Part shown: in pieces, positions 35,063 to 47,259 of the stretch
How positions within the stretch are numbered: the stretch's first letter is position 1
Layout of the letters: the number at the start of each line of letters is the position of its first letter
NCBI GenBank assembly: GCA_032622095.1
Contig: CP136067.1
Coordinates: 119,647,281 to 119,711,280, forward strand
Length of the DNA: 64,000 bases
Reading direction: 5' to 3'
Origin: Siphonodentalium dalli
Taxonomy: Eukaryota; Mollusca; Scaphopoda; Gadilida; Siphonodentaliidae
Notes under the pieces: model-generated
The model's database searches: none
Told to the model about the DNA's origin: nothing
What the model saw: the letters and a program-made list of their open reading frames with translations, nothing else
Made by a program: the position numbers and the translations under genes

Positions 35063-35858
35063 AATGTAGAATTTGCTGAGGTAACAGTCATGCCTGATTC
35101 GGATTTAACAGTCGCTTCGGTCTGATTTGAAGGCAGACCACTACCATTTAATGATAAAGAGTCTGATAAAGGAAATGTATGCTTTCCCAGCATAGCAGCA
35201 GACACTATTAATGGTGGTATAGGAGGTTGTGCAATTGATGATTGTATACCAGGATGTGAATACGATCCTTGAAGACTAGAAACCAATGCTGAATGTACAC
35301 TAGAACGCACAGATGACGGATTCATTTCAATTGATGCTACAGTTGGTGAAATGCCCGTTGTATTTTGTGAACCAGTTGGGTTGAAAGCAGCCCCTGGACT
35401 GCGAACAGAAGAACCAGAGCTATAGGGTGGTGTCTTGTGTGTTGTGAAATTAGAGTAATGTGGTGGGGTCTTCTGAGATGACGGGACACCACTTGCCATG
35501 CAATAAGGTGGAGTCTTCTGCTGGGAACTTGGTAAACCTGAGTATGGTGGAGTTTTAGAATGATGAACAGGCGGTTTGTGTTGAGGACCTCCTGGAGTGA
35601 AAAGTAATTTCTCCATCGATGAAGCATTAATAGGAGTGTTTGGAGCACTCAAGTCAGCCTGCCTTGGGGGAGTAATTATCATTGACAGCCCTGCAGGTGG
35701 CGTTTTTGAACCATGCGGTCCGAATATGGATGTTTTGCTATTCTTTGCCAATCGGCGGGCTTGCTTCTCAGCTGCCTGCAACTTTCGCTGTCGATTGATA
35801 TCATCTAGTACTTTATCCATCTTGGCTACTCTCTTAGCTGACTTTGGAGTCTTCGTAA
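35017..35858 (-). CDS. PAGR1: PAGR1-like protein, last coding exon
   Basis: The acceptor TTCCTTGCAG precedes 35858 and the stop TGA is at 35017-35019. It opens with VTKTPKSAKRVAKMDKVLDD and INRQRKLQAAEKQARR, matching the conserved basic helix that follows the acidic centre of PAGR1 (PA1), the PAXIP1 partner in MLL3/4 H3K4 methyltransferase complexes. After that comes a ~230-residue Ser/Pro/Thr-rich tail with five K-T-P-P-Y/H motifs about 10-20 residues apart (candidate proline-directed kinase sites). From memory, human PAGR1 lacks such a tail and is about 254 residues; this one is close to 395. The GGGTGAGA at the stop could also act as a splice donor, so a longer form is possible. Confidence 0.85.
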
Positions 35859-36122
35859 CTGCAAGGAAGGCACAAATGGATTGTATGATTAATGGGAACA
35901 GTGACATGACAGCGTTTTATTGGAACATGTCTACGTATGGGAATTTCTGTTAAATCTATCCCTTCACAAGAGGTACATCTTCAAAACTCACTTGCATTAT
36001 AGTGCAAAAAAGACACAAATTTGTGGGTCATAAGCAAATTGTTTGGATCACCACTTAAGATGGGATCTCAGTGTTTCAGACTGAATGTTTAAAAGCAATA
36101 ATTCAACTATTAAATTGGCAGT

Positions 36123-37087
36123 TAGAGATGTGCGATTAACCAAAAAACTCAGTCAGTTTCGGTTATATATATTAACCAAAACCGTAACCATCACAAAAAA
36201 ACTATACTTTCGGTTATGGCATCTTGCGTGTAAGTAGTACACAGTAATCATGTAGATAACGGGACGTGGTAATTGCTGTAGCACCGGGATACGCGGCATT
36301 GAAGTGATAAATACATTAGTGAATACATTGCAGAAATGCAGGTAACATCATATATATAATTATATAGGCCCTATATATGGTCGGAATCTAAAGTAGGTAG
36401 GCCTAACTATTTAATTCATGAATGATTTTCTGATAATTAAATTCTCTACTATTTTATAAAAATTATTCATATAGATCACAAACAACCTGATGCTTTAATT
36501 ATTAAAATTCATAAAGCCATCAAATTTGTTGACAACACCGCAAACACAATTGTCGCATTGGGGGTTCCCCGGGAATTCCCATGAGTCGTGATCTCTTTAA
36601 ACATTAGATCATAGCAAATGACAACGGGGTATCATTTTCAGTTATACCTGTATTATTCAACTTGGGGAGACTGCGACACATTTAAATGTTGTCAAATAAT
36701 TTGACATATGTGATAACGAGGTAGGAGGTTGGAAGTTGTTCATCGGTCGCAAGACATACATACGACGACTTGGCAGAGACATGTGATAAAATGGACAACT
36801 TATCAATGATTCAATGCGTTGAATCGGACACTCCATGGACTTTTACTTTGGTCCGCCATCATGAACTGTGCAAAATACGGATCGGGGAATGGAGTTTACC
36901 GAGCACCATTACCTATACATATTTTGTAATATACCACATTCAAGTATTATTTAATGTTAGTTTATTTGGCTCTATATCAAAATACATACATGTGGTTAAA
37001 TAAAACCAAAACCGAAAACTTGACTCTTCTATTAAAACTGAAACCGAACCGAAACCGATAGGAAATTTCAAAAACCGCACATCTCTA
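36123..37087. mobile_element. hAT-like non-autonomous element in a PAGR1 intron
   Basis: Ends TAGAGATGTGCG and CGCACATCTCTA. Flanks TTGGCAGT and ATGGCAGT form an 8-bp duplication with one mismatch. Subterminal regions are rich in AACCGAAACC/GGTTTCGGTT motifs at both ends (36155-36215 and 37005-37075), which are likely transposase-binding repeats. No transposase was recognised; the 77-residue frame at 36770-37003 has no known motif. Confidence 0.8.
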
Positions 37088-37178
37088 ATGGCAGTTTTGA
37101 ACATAATGGAGATATTCGAAAGTAAAACAACTCAAAGTAACTTATTTGGCTACATTCTAGTAGTCAAATGAACTCCTA

Positions 37179-37388
37179 CAATAATGTCCTAAATAGTCCA
37201 CACCTAAACCACAGCAGAATTATGGGAAATTTTTCAGGATTTAGTCGGAAATATGGCTTGTTGCCATTCATTGGAAAGCTCTCACCGAGAGCTTTCCGGT
37301 GAATGGCAACAAGCCATATTTCCGACTAAATCCTGAAAAATTCCCATAATTCTGCTGTGGTTAAAGGGTCATACTTTGGGCATTACTG
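37179..37388. mobile_element. Family A hairpin MITE, copy 8
   Basis: TA borders (37177-37178 and 37389-37390). Near-complete palindrome turning at CTCTCACCGAGAGC. Lies in PAGR1 intron 3. Confidence 0.85.
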
Positions 37389-38051
37389 TATATGGGTTCC
37401 CGCTTTGTCAGAATCATGAAGCAAGGAGGAAGCTTACTAAAATTAAATTAATCTAATTTAAGCACCAAGACAGGGAAAGAATACTTTAATATACCAATTT
37501 TTTTTAGACCTTCCTCAATCCAATGACATAATATAGACTGTTATTGAAATATATTATAAAGGAGCTTGACCATATCATTTCCAGCATGCATACTGAGGAC
37601 GGACAAGAAGTTTATGATTATATATAGCTTCCCCTGAAGCATCAGGTTGGGCTAAAAATTATTAAGGCCACTGCAATTTTATTAGTTGGTTTTCGAACAT
37701 TAGGGAAAAAACTCCCTTGATGGGAGGGAAAATTAATACAAAAAAAATCCCAGGCAGATCTTGACATACCGATTGGTGATTATTCCACACGATCCGGGTC
37801 AATGCACATCTCATATATTCACTTGAAATCATTTTTTTGCAAATAAACATAAATAAGACCAACACATTAATATCTAAAATTTTCTCATTTTCCCATGCTA
37901 TTATATGACTGATGGAGTGGTTTGGTGAGAAGTCTAAACACAATTAAACACCATGGGCCAAAAAAAAAAATAAAAAAAATTAAGGCTCGTAAATCAACCA
38001 ATTACATCGGTGTTGCCTAAAACAAATTAGAATACTAAATGAAGGGTTTAC

Positions 38052-38149
38052 CTTGTGGCCGTCTTGGTGTGACAGGATTCGACTTGCTTGGTGGATCAGA
38101 TCCAAAGTCATCAAATTCAAAATCAAACTGATTTGGTACATTCTGTTGC
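38052..38149 (-). CDS. PAGR1: PAGR1-like protein, internal exon
   Basis: 98-bp exon between acceptor GATATTTCAG and donor CAAG|GTAAAC. The phases (enters at 2, leaves at 1) fit both neighbours. It encodes NVPNQFDFEFDDFGSDP and NPVTPRRPQ, equivalent to the conserved PAGR1 segment with the pattern T-E-F-D-F-D-D-E-P-V-T-P. This short acidic core is the most diagnostic part of the family. Confidence 0.88.
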
Positions 38150-38389
38150 CTGAAATATCAGATTCATGTTAATGTTTGGTTTAGAGAACACGGTGAATCA
38201 TTTATATATAAAGAAGAATTAGGTATGATACCAATAATTAAAACAATGTAGATTATTACAAGTAACAGACTCAACCCTGTTAATTAGTAGGAATTTGCCT
38301 TAAGGCTAAAAAATTGCCAAGGCCAGAAAGTATACCTCGGCTAAAAGCCTATAGCACATTATCATTGAAGACTTTGTTGGATTAGGTTG

Positions 38390-38458
38390 AACCCTTTCTA
38401 TACTAAATACTCATTGGCGAGTAGTTCCCTAGGAAATGTTCAGATAATAATGTAACGG
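38390..38458. mobile_element. Family D terminal fragment
   Basis: CCCTTTCTATACTAAATACT and GGCGAGTAGTTCCC match the D end. No second end was found. Confidence 0.5.
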
Positions 38459-39075
38459 AATCCATTTTCATGCAATATTTCCAATTGGAATTTTCCCAGG
38501 CGCAATTCAGACTTCTTTCACTTTCGTAAATATTCACTTTCTACAACTCTTATCTTTTGCGTAGAGAATCTTGCACAGGGAAGTCAGGTTTTTTCGGGAA
38601 CACGACATTTTGAACTTTACAATTTATCAACCCTTGTAGACTTCCCTTATTTTACACACATGTTTGTCTTTTCCCACCACCTTCCCTCACTTCTGGAAAC
38701 AGGGTTTTTAACAACTTTTTCTCAACCCAGGTCTCCAGATATTACCATTTGTGGTTTCAGCTCGTGATTTCACTACAAACCCTCACCTTTGTTTCTCAAT
38801 ATTACCCTATCTAAAAGTGTTTATTCATTTATAAATTTATACAGATGATCTATAATTATTAATATGACAATGTATATATTAATAGCAAATAAATACACGG
38901 CTCTCAGTGCCCATGCCTGAGAGTCCATTTCAAACGATAAACTGTTTTCCGGGTAATCTCTTCAACAAACCAAGCGGAGTCCTAAAGAACTGAAATAAGT
39001 CCAACCCCTAACGAGAAGAAAGGACAACCCACGCAGGACGTAGACAAAATCCATAAAACACAAATTTTTGCAGTA

Positions 39076-39320
39076 CCATCATGGTGGGAGTCCAAGCAAA
39101 AAAGATCCTGTGCCAGTACATTCTCTTATATATGCGAGTTTCCCATAGGGAGCTTAGCATATGTGAGAGAATGCACTGGCTTACAAGTGCAAGGTAAATA
39201 ATTTGAGACCAATGTATTCTCTTATATATGCGAGGCTCGCTATGGGAGACTCGCATATATAAGAGAATGCATTGAAACAGGGTTTTCTGAAAATTTCAGG
39301 AAGCTCCAGTCATGGAAGTG
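39076..39320. mobile_element. Family B element with two hairpins
   Basis: CATCATGGTGGGAGTCC at the left, CCAGTCATGGAAGTG then TTAA (39321-39324) at the right. Palindromes at 39111-39180 and 39206-39275. In the intron between the 38052 and 41973 exons. Confidence 0.75.
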
Positions 39321-39513
39321 TTAACAGAGTTGTAGACCCCACTGATATTTTGGGTTCCCCCAATTTGTTTACCAGATTCATACTATTTGTATTTGGACAT
39401 GTTTCCCCACCACTTTTGGTTGTTATTTTGATGAAATTGTGAAAATATTTATGTTATACTGTTAGGAGATGTAAGATGCTTGATTGCCATCTCGACTGCA
39501 CCTATCATATTAA

Positions 39514-39941
39514 CCCTTTGAGTGCCAGGGGCCGATATCATCGGCCCTAATTTACAGTCTGTAAAAAAAAATTGGTGTTGAATTTTGTTTGAGTATGCTT
39601 AAGCATGCTATAGCGAATTTAAAAACAAACTGGATAATACCTTAGGGGCATGTTATAACTCAAAACTATCACCAAGTATTCATAGTAATAATTTTGATGC
39701 CCATAAAAAACGTAAGATTCCCTGGCACTAAACCTACAAAATAAGTCTTAACGAATATAAGAAAAAATTATTAAAATTGTTGAATAATTGTAAAAAATAA
39801 TAACAAATGATGAAAAATTGTTAGGCCAATGCATTCTCTTATATATGCGAGGCGACCTATGGTCGACTCGCATATATAAGAGAATGCATTGGCACAGGGT
39901 ATATGGGTCGATACAAAAATCAAGACTTGGCACTGAAAGGG
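39514..39941. mobile_element. TTAA element, family C, long copy with hairpin
   Basis: TTAA at 39510-39513 and 39942-39945. Ends are CCCTTTGAGTGCCAGG and CTTGGCACTGAAAGG. It has the GGCCGATATCATCGGCC palindrome and the GCCAATGCATTCTCTTATA hairpin (39825-39896). A ~150-bp extra segment (about 39570-39725) is absent from the copy at 29382. Confidence 0.8.
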
Positions 39942-39978
39942 TTAAGCACTGAAATGAAGAAAACTTGCTATATGCACA

Positions 39979-40000
39979 GGGGGGGGGGGGGGGGGGGGGG
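39979..40000 (+). repeat. Poly-G tract of 22 bases
   Basis: Uninterrupted run, followed by GGGGTGGGTGGGTGG near 40029. Strong potential for G-quadruplex and for length errors. Confidence 0.9.
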
Positions 40001-40884
40001 TCTGCAAAAAAATTCCGTATATAGAGCCGGGGTGGGTGGGTGGTCCAGAGGCGGAAAAAATGGTGCTTATAAATTTTTTCCAAAATGGGTTTTTTTCAAA
40101 CAATTTACAAGTACTGACCATGTAATGTTGTTTGTAAGCATGTTAGTACCATGCTTGTTGGTATAGGGCTATATAGGCAGCTAAAGTGACTCTTTAGCCT
40201 CAGATTTAGCAACATTCTGGATTTCACAGTATAGTGGACCACCGTATTAACGTTCAGGAAACTTATGATCAACGGAAGAAATATTTAGTAACAAAATTAA
40301 TATATTACCCAGTTGTATTATCTGAATAAAAGTAATAAAACAAAAAAACTCTTATCACAAATTGGATACTACATGGTGAATACTCAATGATGACTACTAG
40401 TAGATATAATTAACCTGATTGTTGCATAACATGAAATTGAAAAGGGTATCTCATAAATTTCTAATGTCTGAAATACTGTCTTGTTCTGGCATGTAATCAA
40501 ATTCATTCCTTCTGGTTATTTCTCATCTTGAATAATTGCAAGTAATGTTAATTTGCAACAATTATCCAAATAAAACTGAATTGGTTCTGATGAATGACAT
40601 TACTGTTTACTGCTCAGACAATCCCAAATGAAGGTGACGCTATTCTCATTGAATTTCCGAAATTCATCTGGGAGCTTTACTGCTCAACAAGACGAAACTA
40701 AAATACTAATTGTATACTGTTATCACTTACAATTAGATGAACTGAAATAATGTGATGCATTCAGATGCATTGAGAAATGACATTCAATTGTTCATTCTGG
40801 TCTATCACCATACCAAACCACATCAAAATTTGACAACCGACACTTAACTTATATTGCAAAAACTTTGTATGGACTGAATTTCAT

Positions 40885-41095
40885 AAAGTCAAACAGGGCC
40901 AATAACTCTGGTAGGCATTGGTGGTCACAACCCGCGATATTATGCATATTCGTCCCCCATTTCTGGTCCGTCACCATGCCATAGGGCACCAAATATGACA
41001 ACTGACTCTTGAGTTAAAATTCAAAATGTTTGTACGGACAGACGGCTTGAGACGTCAACTATATACCCGCCGACTAATATCGGGCAGTATAATAA
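40885..41095 (+). repeat. Single repeat unit with GACGGACAGACGG tail
   Basis: AGGGCCAATAACTCTGGTAG, then CACCAAATATGACAACTGAC, TACGGACAGACGGCTTG and CCGACTAATATCGGGC. It is one diverged member of the GGGCCATAACTC class. Confidence 0.5.
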
Positions 41096-41972
41096 CCATA
41101 TATCTATGTGTATACCTAACCAAAAAACAATTCCCCTCCCCACCCCATCCCGTTGGATAAGACTGAAGAGTTCTTTGATCATGCACATATAATTGTGGAA
41201 CCCCTGACCTGTTTACCACTATTTACACTGGCCAGTGTTCTCTGTCAGACACAACACACTCGATATATTAAGGCTATAATGGGGTCTAGGGCAATTTGTG
41301 ACATATAGTGTACCTACACAATGCTTAATTAATAGTGTTGTTAGATACTGAAAACACCAGGAAACACATGGAAATACAGTATATTTTTTGTTTTTCTGAT
41401 CTGTGTTTACCAATTAGTAAGGCAGTTAACACAGTTATTGAAGAACAGCTAAAAAAAACCTCTGAAATTTTGATAAAAACATGAGAAACGGGGGGTGGGT
41501 CCCCAAAATTTTGGAGGAAAAAAATATTTTTTTTGCAAAAATCGGGTGGTGGGTCCCTCGAGGTCGGAAAAAAACTTTTTGGGCCCTATATGTGCAATTT
41601 TGTTCCAGACCCCCCCCTGATATGCATACAAGAAATCGTAGGCCTACTGTTTCAATAGTTTAAACTCTACGCTGCTATGATGTCCATAACTATTACGGAC
41701 GCAAAAGTGCATGTCATGTGCTATATGGTCCGTAGTACCTACAGAACTCACTAGCAGTAGGCCACTATTCATAACTGGAACTCAAGAGATTGGTGCATCA
41801 GAATAACTATATCTCGAAGTTCAAGCAGTGTATGATGTTCCACGATTGTGAACAATAACAGCCTTTCAACTGAGTCAGTGTTATATTTTTCCACTGGAAA
41901 ATGGCAATAACGTCAACAGCCCGGCACACGACGTCATAACGTCATTTAGCAGCGAAGAGGTTTATGACTTAC

Positions 41973-42226
41973 TTTTGTTCCTTAGGCTCCTCTTTGTAGG
42001 TTTCCTGTGGTTCCTGCATCATTTCAGCATCTGACTTCTCATCCACAGGTGATTGCCGACCAGGACATTTCCACTTCATCTCTAACCTCTCTCCCTTTTC
42101 TATTCTACCAATCAGATCTCGAATTTCCTCTTTTGAGGGCATCCATTTGGATCCCTCGGTTCCTTCATCATCATCACTGGAGGCCACTGACCACTTCTCT
42201 TTTTCTTTTGTGATGCCCATCAGTAT
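41973..42226 (-). CDS. PAGR1: PAGR1-like protein, first coding exon
   Basis: 254-bp exon between acceptor TCACATTTCAG and donor CAAAA|GTAAGT. The likely start is the ATG at 42220 (MGITKEKEKWSVASSDDDEG). It also encodes KWMPSKEEIRDLIGRIEKGE and QSPVDEKSDAEMMQEPQE. The pattern W-x-V-x-SD-E, then W-M-P-P-x-E-I, then an acidic P-T-P-E/E-rich run is the conserved N-terminal core of PAGR1. If spliced to the exon ending at 48842, an in-frame TGA lies shortly upstream, which supports this Met. From memory, human PAGR1 has a longer acidic N-terminus that is missing here. Confidence 0.85.
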
Positions 42227-42849
42227 CTGAAATGTGATATAACAATTCTCTTGTAAAGATTAGGGCAAAACAAAAGACTTCTCTGTTTCCGATAACATTG
42301 GGAAAATTTTCCAGACAGGCAGGCATGATTTTAAAAAAAACCTTTCAGCTGTAAGCGATATAATAGTGTAGCCATGGTGCCAAGCATGAAGCATTGGATA
42401 AAAGCATGTTGTCCCTTGAATTCATTCACTCTGCAGTAAGATCTCAACAAACGTTGAGCTTAATAACCCATTTATTTTTACTTTTGGGATTGGGAAAATG
42501 ATAAATATTCACATTGACACTCTAACACGTAACTATATAGACTTAAGTAGTTGCTATCTGGAGAAAATTGAAAAAAAAAATTGAGGCAGGCAAGAAAATC
42601 TCAGCCAGGAAGGGTATCGGAAACACAAGAGGTTTTTTTTTGGCCTTACTCCTACATTGTATATACAGTGAAACCTCTCCAAACCAGACCCTCTATAAAC
42701 CAAATCCCTCTCTATACCATAAGAATTGTCCGGTCCCGAATTCACCCAAGGGCATTCTCACAAAAATTTACCTCTCTAACCCAGAAACTCTGTATTCCGA
42801 ATATCAGACAGGTTTGTTAGTCCATAATTAAGCGACCACATGGGTCCGG

Positions 42850-43763
42850 ACTCCGCCTGTTGACATTATGATGTCATATCCGCACGGTAAAATGGTTTCT
42901 CAGGAACTACTTGGCGGATTGTACTGAAATTTGGAAAGGTCATGTATTCCGAGTAACTAGCTCTACTTGGCAGATCGAACTGAAGTTTGGTTTGGTCATG
43001 TACATGTATTTCGTCCCTCTGGGTAACATGGTATGGGTCCTGATTCCTTAATGTCGCCTTTTGAGGTTATGACATCATATTCGCACGGGCATAGCAGTTC
43101 TCATAAACTACTGGGCGGATCAAACATTTGGTGTGGTCGTGCATTTTGGCCTGGGTCTTGACTCTGCCCGCCATTGCATTTATTTTCTACATTATCAGAA
43201 CAAAGTATGGTAACAATAAATGCTCTTTAATATTCCCTTTCAACGCTGGGGACATCCGCTAGTCTAATATATACATATAAATGCGAATGTGTGTGTCTGT
43301 GTGTATGTTCCTTATAGCCGTTCACATTTCTGCACTGATTGCGATGAGATTTGGTGTGGATATGTACATGTATTTCGGCACTCCGGGTAACATGGTCTGG
43401 GTCCAGTCTCTGTCCGACGTCGCATTTTAAAATGAACTGGTTTCTTGAAAACTAATGGCTGGATAGCACTGAAATTTGGTACGGGTTGTATTTCGGCTCT
43501 CCGGGTAAGATGAGCTTGGCCCTGACTCCACCCGCCATCACGTTTTGACATTGACGTCATATCCCCATGGGCAAAACAATTTCTCGGGAACTATTTGGCA
43601 GATCGCACTGAAGTTTAGTATGGTCGTGTATTTCAGCCCTCTAGGTAACATGGGCTGGGTCTCGACTCTCATGACATCGCCTTTATTTTCTACCTTATCA
43701 GAACAAAGTTCCGTACAATAAATGCTCTTTAATATTCCTGTGCAACGCTGGTTACATCTGCAG
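42850..43763 (+). repeat. Tandem/dispersed repeat, GGGAACTACTTGGCGGATCG type
   Basis: At least five diverged units share TCTCGGGAACTACTTGGCGG, CACTGAAATTTGGTACGG, CATGTATTTCGGCCCTCTGG and GACATTATGATGTCATATC. Two units end with AATATTCC-GCAACGCTGG (43240 and 43735), and two start with ATAAATGCGAATGTGTGTCT (43276 and 44088). This looks like full-length elements side by side. The terminal CCGCTAGT (43255-43262) could be a Helitron-like CTRR end; not proven. Confidence 0.65.
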
Positions 43764-44087
43764 GTTGTTATATAGATAACAAATGGGACCAAGAACTAAT
43801 CGCTACTCACATTACATTGTAGATGACACAGCTGACATAGAAGAATCTGACCTGGCACACACACAAGACATCCTGGAGATGCAGAAAGTTTCAAAACATT
43901 GCCATATCTAGAGATGACACATAACTTCCTGCCATCATGGAAATGAAATTGATGACAGAAGCAACGATTGTCAAGTCGGCATGTGCACATGCAGCCGACA
44001 CTAGATAGCTTCTTTGTGAAGTCGGTTAGTCAGACTAGTGATTCACCATAAACTTGACCATGTTCATGTCTTATATATCTAATAAAT

Positions 44088-45340
44088 AAATGCGAATGTG
44101 TGTCTCTCACATGTATGTATATTCCTTTTAGCCATCCACATTTCTGCACTGATTGGCACTATGGGAGTCTGGATAACATGGTCTAGGTCCGGTCTCTGTC
44201 CGATGTCTCATTTTGACGTTATGTTATATTCGCACAGGCAAAACGGTTTCTCGGGAACTACTGGCCCCAGGGATTTTTCTGCCTATTTTGGGAATGGGTC
44301 CGGGTCCGTTCGAATTGGGAAAATGTGTCTTTACAGACCAAAATTGGGAATTTTCCATGTTTTAGAAAAATTCAATTAATCACTGTTACACACAAGTAAA
44401 TAGTACTAATACCGTAATTTTCGGTGTATAACGCTACTTAAACACAGGTAACTCAAAGATGGAGTAAAATCCCAGCCCATTGAGGTCCATATCTCAGCCT
44501 CAGGTAAGTTGAAATTTCACAGATAACAACAGAAGGATGCAAGCCATCCACCAATCTTTGACGGAAAAACGGTAATGAAACACCCAAGGATGGATAGATA
44601 TCTAGTTGTAATTCAATAAATAAAATAAGATAATTAATACCACATCAATGTGTCCGTGTTATTCCCACATTGAGGTACCAGTACGGTAATACTCTCGGGC
44701 TCCAAATAAAACGTGCAGACCCAAATAATAGTGCAGGGGGGAATTTCCAGCAAATGTTTATAAAATTAACAGTGAGGACATGAAATTTTTATATTTTATA
44801 CGTAACTCGGCAAGCTTTTTCTTCTCCACAAGATTATATTTTTGTTTAAATGGAGCCCCACACTGCCACAGTCAAAAATTGTGTATTCCGGTAACCACGT
44901 GGTGCGTCCCCCCTAATATATAATGAGATAATCCTGCTGAACACGTGCGCAAATGTCATGAATACACGGCTTAATCGTAAACCGATGAGTCCACTTTTAA
45001 AGGCATGCGGGGAGGGGAAATGTGTATTCTGGAAGAACATGGTGCGTCCCCCTGATAATGAGATAATCCTAGCAATTTATTTGTGCGAATTCCTCTCAAG
45101 CGAGTGATGTATTTACTATAATAACTGTTAAACTTTGATAATTATTCAATAAACCCGATGGTATTATATACCTGCCTGCAATTGGGAATTTGGTGGTTAA
45201 AAATTGGGAATAAAGGTGCCTTTTTCCCATTGGGAATGGGGCCGTTTACCGGACCCTGAGGACACCTAAAAAAATCCCTGGGCCTGATTGCACTGAAATT
45301 TGGTACGGACATGTATTTCGGCTCTCTGGGTAACATGAGA
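44088..45340 (+). mobile_element. Further copy of the same repeat, split by a CAGGGATTTTT element
   Basis: A unit starting ATAAATGCGAATGTGTGTCT runs to GGGAACTACTGGCC at 44267 and resumes at GGCCTGATTGCACTGAAATT (45283). Between them lies an element with ends CAGGGATTTTTCTGCC and GACACCTAAAAAAATCCCTG, plus GGGAATGGG near both ends. It contains two direct copies of GTGTATTC.GG ... GATAATCCT 140 bp apart (44881 and 45021). The ends look hAT-like; only GGCC is clearly shared at the flanks. Confidence 0.6.
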
Positions 45341-45762
45341 TGCAGGGCTTTAAATTACGCCAAATTCATGCTTCTTAACAATGACCCAAAATTACAGAAA
45401 TGTCCCCAAATTAAAATGACACATTTGACAACAATTTTTTTTTTTAATAGTGCCCATTAAGAATGAGCATTGGGTGAATGCCACAATGTCCTGGGCCTGC
45501 AAACATGCATTTATTGCTTCATTTTACCATAACAAATAAATTTTCTACCTTTTTTTCAGGTCGCGTCAAGTTACAAATTTATTTATTAGGCAATACTCAT
45601 GATCAATATGTTGGTTGCTTGGGTAAATTTACCACCATAAATCTAGAAAATTGCTTTGTTAATGTCAAAGATCCAATTTTTCCAAGTGGTCAATAAATGT
45701 AAGATTGTGACCTACAAAACTTTGAAAATATAAGAGGATCCTAACTTGCTGATAGTCTTTAT

Positions 45763-46400
45763 TGAGTTATCGCGCTAACGGTGATAACATTGCTAAAAAT
45801 AGACAAACTAAGACCCATAACTCTGCGAAAAAAAATCGGACAAACCTGGTTTTCGAACTCGTCCGTGATATTATTGCAGGAGACTCATATACCAAATATT
45901 GTTGAAATCGGTTAATATTTCATCGAGTTATCGCGCTAACGGTGATAAAATTGCTAATAAATAGACAAACTAAGACCCATAACTCCGCGAATTTTTTTTG
46001 GATAAACCTGGTTTTCGAACTTGTCCGAGATATTGTTGCAGGAGACTCATATAACAAATATTGTTGAAATCGGTTAATATTTCATCGAGTTATCGTGCTA
46101 ACGGTGATAAAATTGCTAAAAATAGACAAACTTAAGACCCATAACTCCGGAAAAAAAATTCTGACAAACCTGGTTTTCAAACTCGTCCGAGATATAGTAG
46201 CAAGAGTCTCATATACCAAATATTGTTGAAATTGGTTCATATTTGCATGAGTTATCGCGCTATCGGTGTGAAAAACTTAACTAAAAACCATCTAAGATGG
46301 ATAACTCTTGTTAAAAAGTTCGGACGTGACCCATTTTCTACAGGCAGTAAATAGTCATTTACTGCCATACCAAAAATTTTTTGAATCTGTTCTCAAATGT
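45763..46400 (+). repeat. Tandem array, exact 162-bp period
   Basis: GAGTTATCGCGCTAACGG starts at 45763, 45925, 46087 and 46249. Units also share AGACCCATAACTC, GACAAACCTGGTTTTCGAAC and CATATACCAAATATTGTTGA. A GTCCGTCCGCCAACCGTCC tail follows at about 46422. A diverged relative lies at 62075-62530. Confidence 0.85.
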
Positions 46401-46639
46401 CAAAGTTATAAGGCATTCTTTAGGTCCGTCCGCCAACCGTCCCTCGTCAAACCATAAGTCAAGTTTTTGAAAAACTCGACTAAAAACTACACTTCAGAGG
46501 TTGGTGTTTCCAGCATAATGAGTGTGAGAGACCAATGGGGCCATTGAGTCATTTCTTATCTTTCAAATGCATCAGAAATCACCACAAAGCCCCTGTCTGA
46601 TGTCCACAAATTAGCCTAATCTAAAGGCCTGAACATGAG

Positions 46640-47010
46640 CTTGGTCCGGACTCCACCCGACATCACGTTTTGACATTATGATGCCATATCCGCACAGGCA
46701 AAATGGTTTCTCGGGAACTACTTGGCTGATTGCACTGAAATTTGGTATGGTTGTGTATTTCAGTCCTCTAATTAACATGGACTAGTGGGCCATGATTCCC
46801 TAACGTCACGTTTTGATGTTCATATCTGCACGGGCATGCATTTCTCGGACTCTACTGGGCAGATCTTACTGAAATTTGGTGTGGTCATGTATTTCAGCCC
46901 TCTGGGTAACATGTACTGCGTCTCGACTGCCCGACATCGTCTTTATTTTCTACATTATCACAACAAAGTACCATTGCATTAAATGCTCCTTAATATTCCC
47001 GTGCTTTCAT
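46640..47010 (+). repeat. Copy of the GGGAACTACTTGGCGGATCG repeat
   Basis: Contains CCATATCCGCACAGGCAAAA, CTCGGGAACTACTTGGCTG and ends AATGCTCCTTAATATTCCCG, as in the units at 42850-43763. Confidence 0.6.
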
Positions 47011-47259
47011 GTTTATCTATATTATGTTTTTATATCATGTGTTATTTATATTTGTAGTTGATTTTCGTAATTATTCTATAGCTCTAGTCGCGTCAAAATG
47101 TGAAATACAGAAAACAAAAATTTTCTCGCACCAGATGAACTTTATTTTTGTTGAATGGCCTAATTTACATGTATGTATGTAGATGGATAGTGGTACCGTT
47201 ACAAAACTAATGAACGTCAATTCTATTTGTGATTTTTTGTGGTACGCCCAAAATTTAGA

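Noticed and set aside
35337-35953. Frames overlapping the PAGR1 last exon in other phases or strand
   Set aside because: Shadows of the real exon; the PAGR1 frame has family similarity and phase-compatible junctions.
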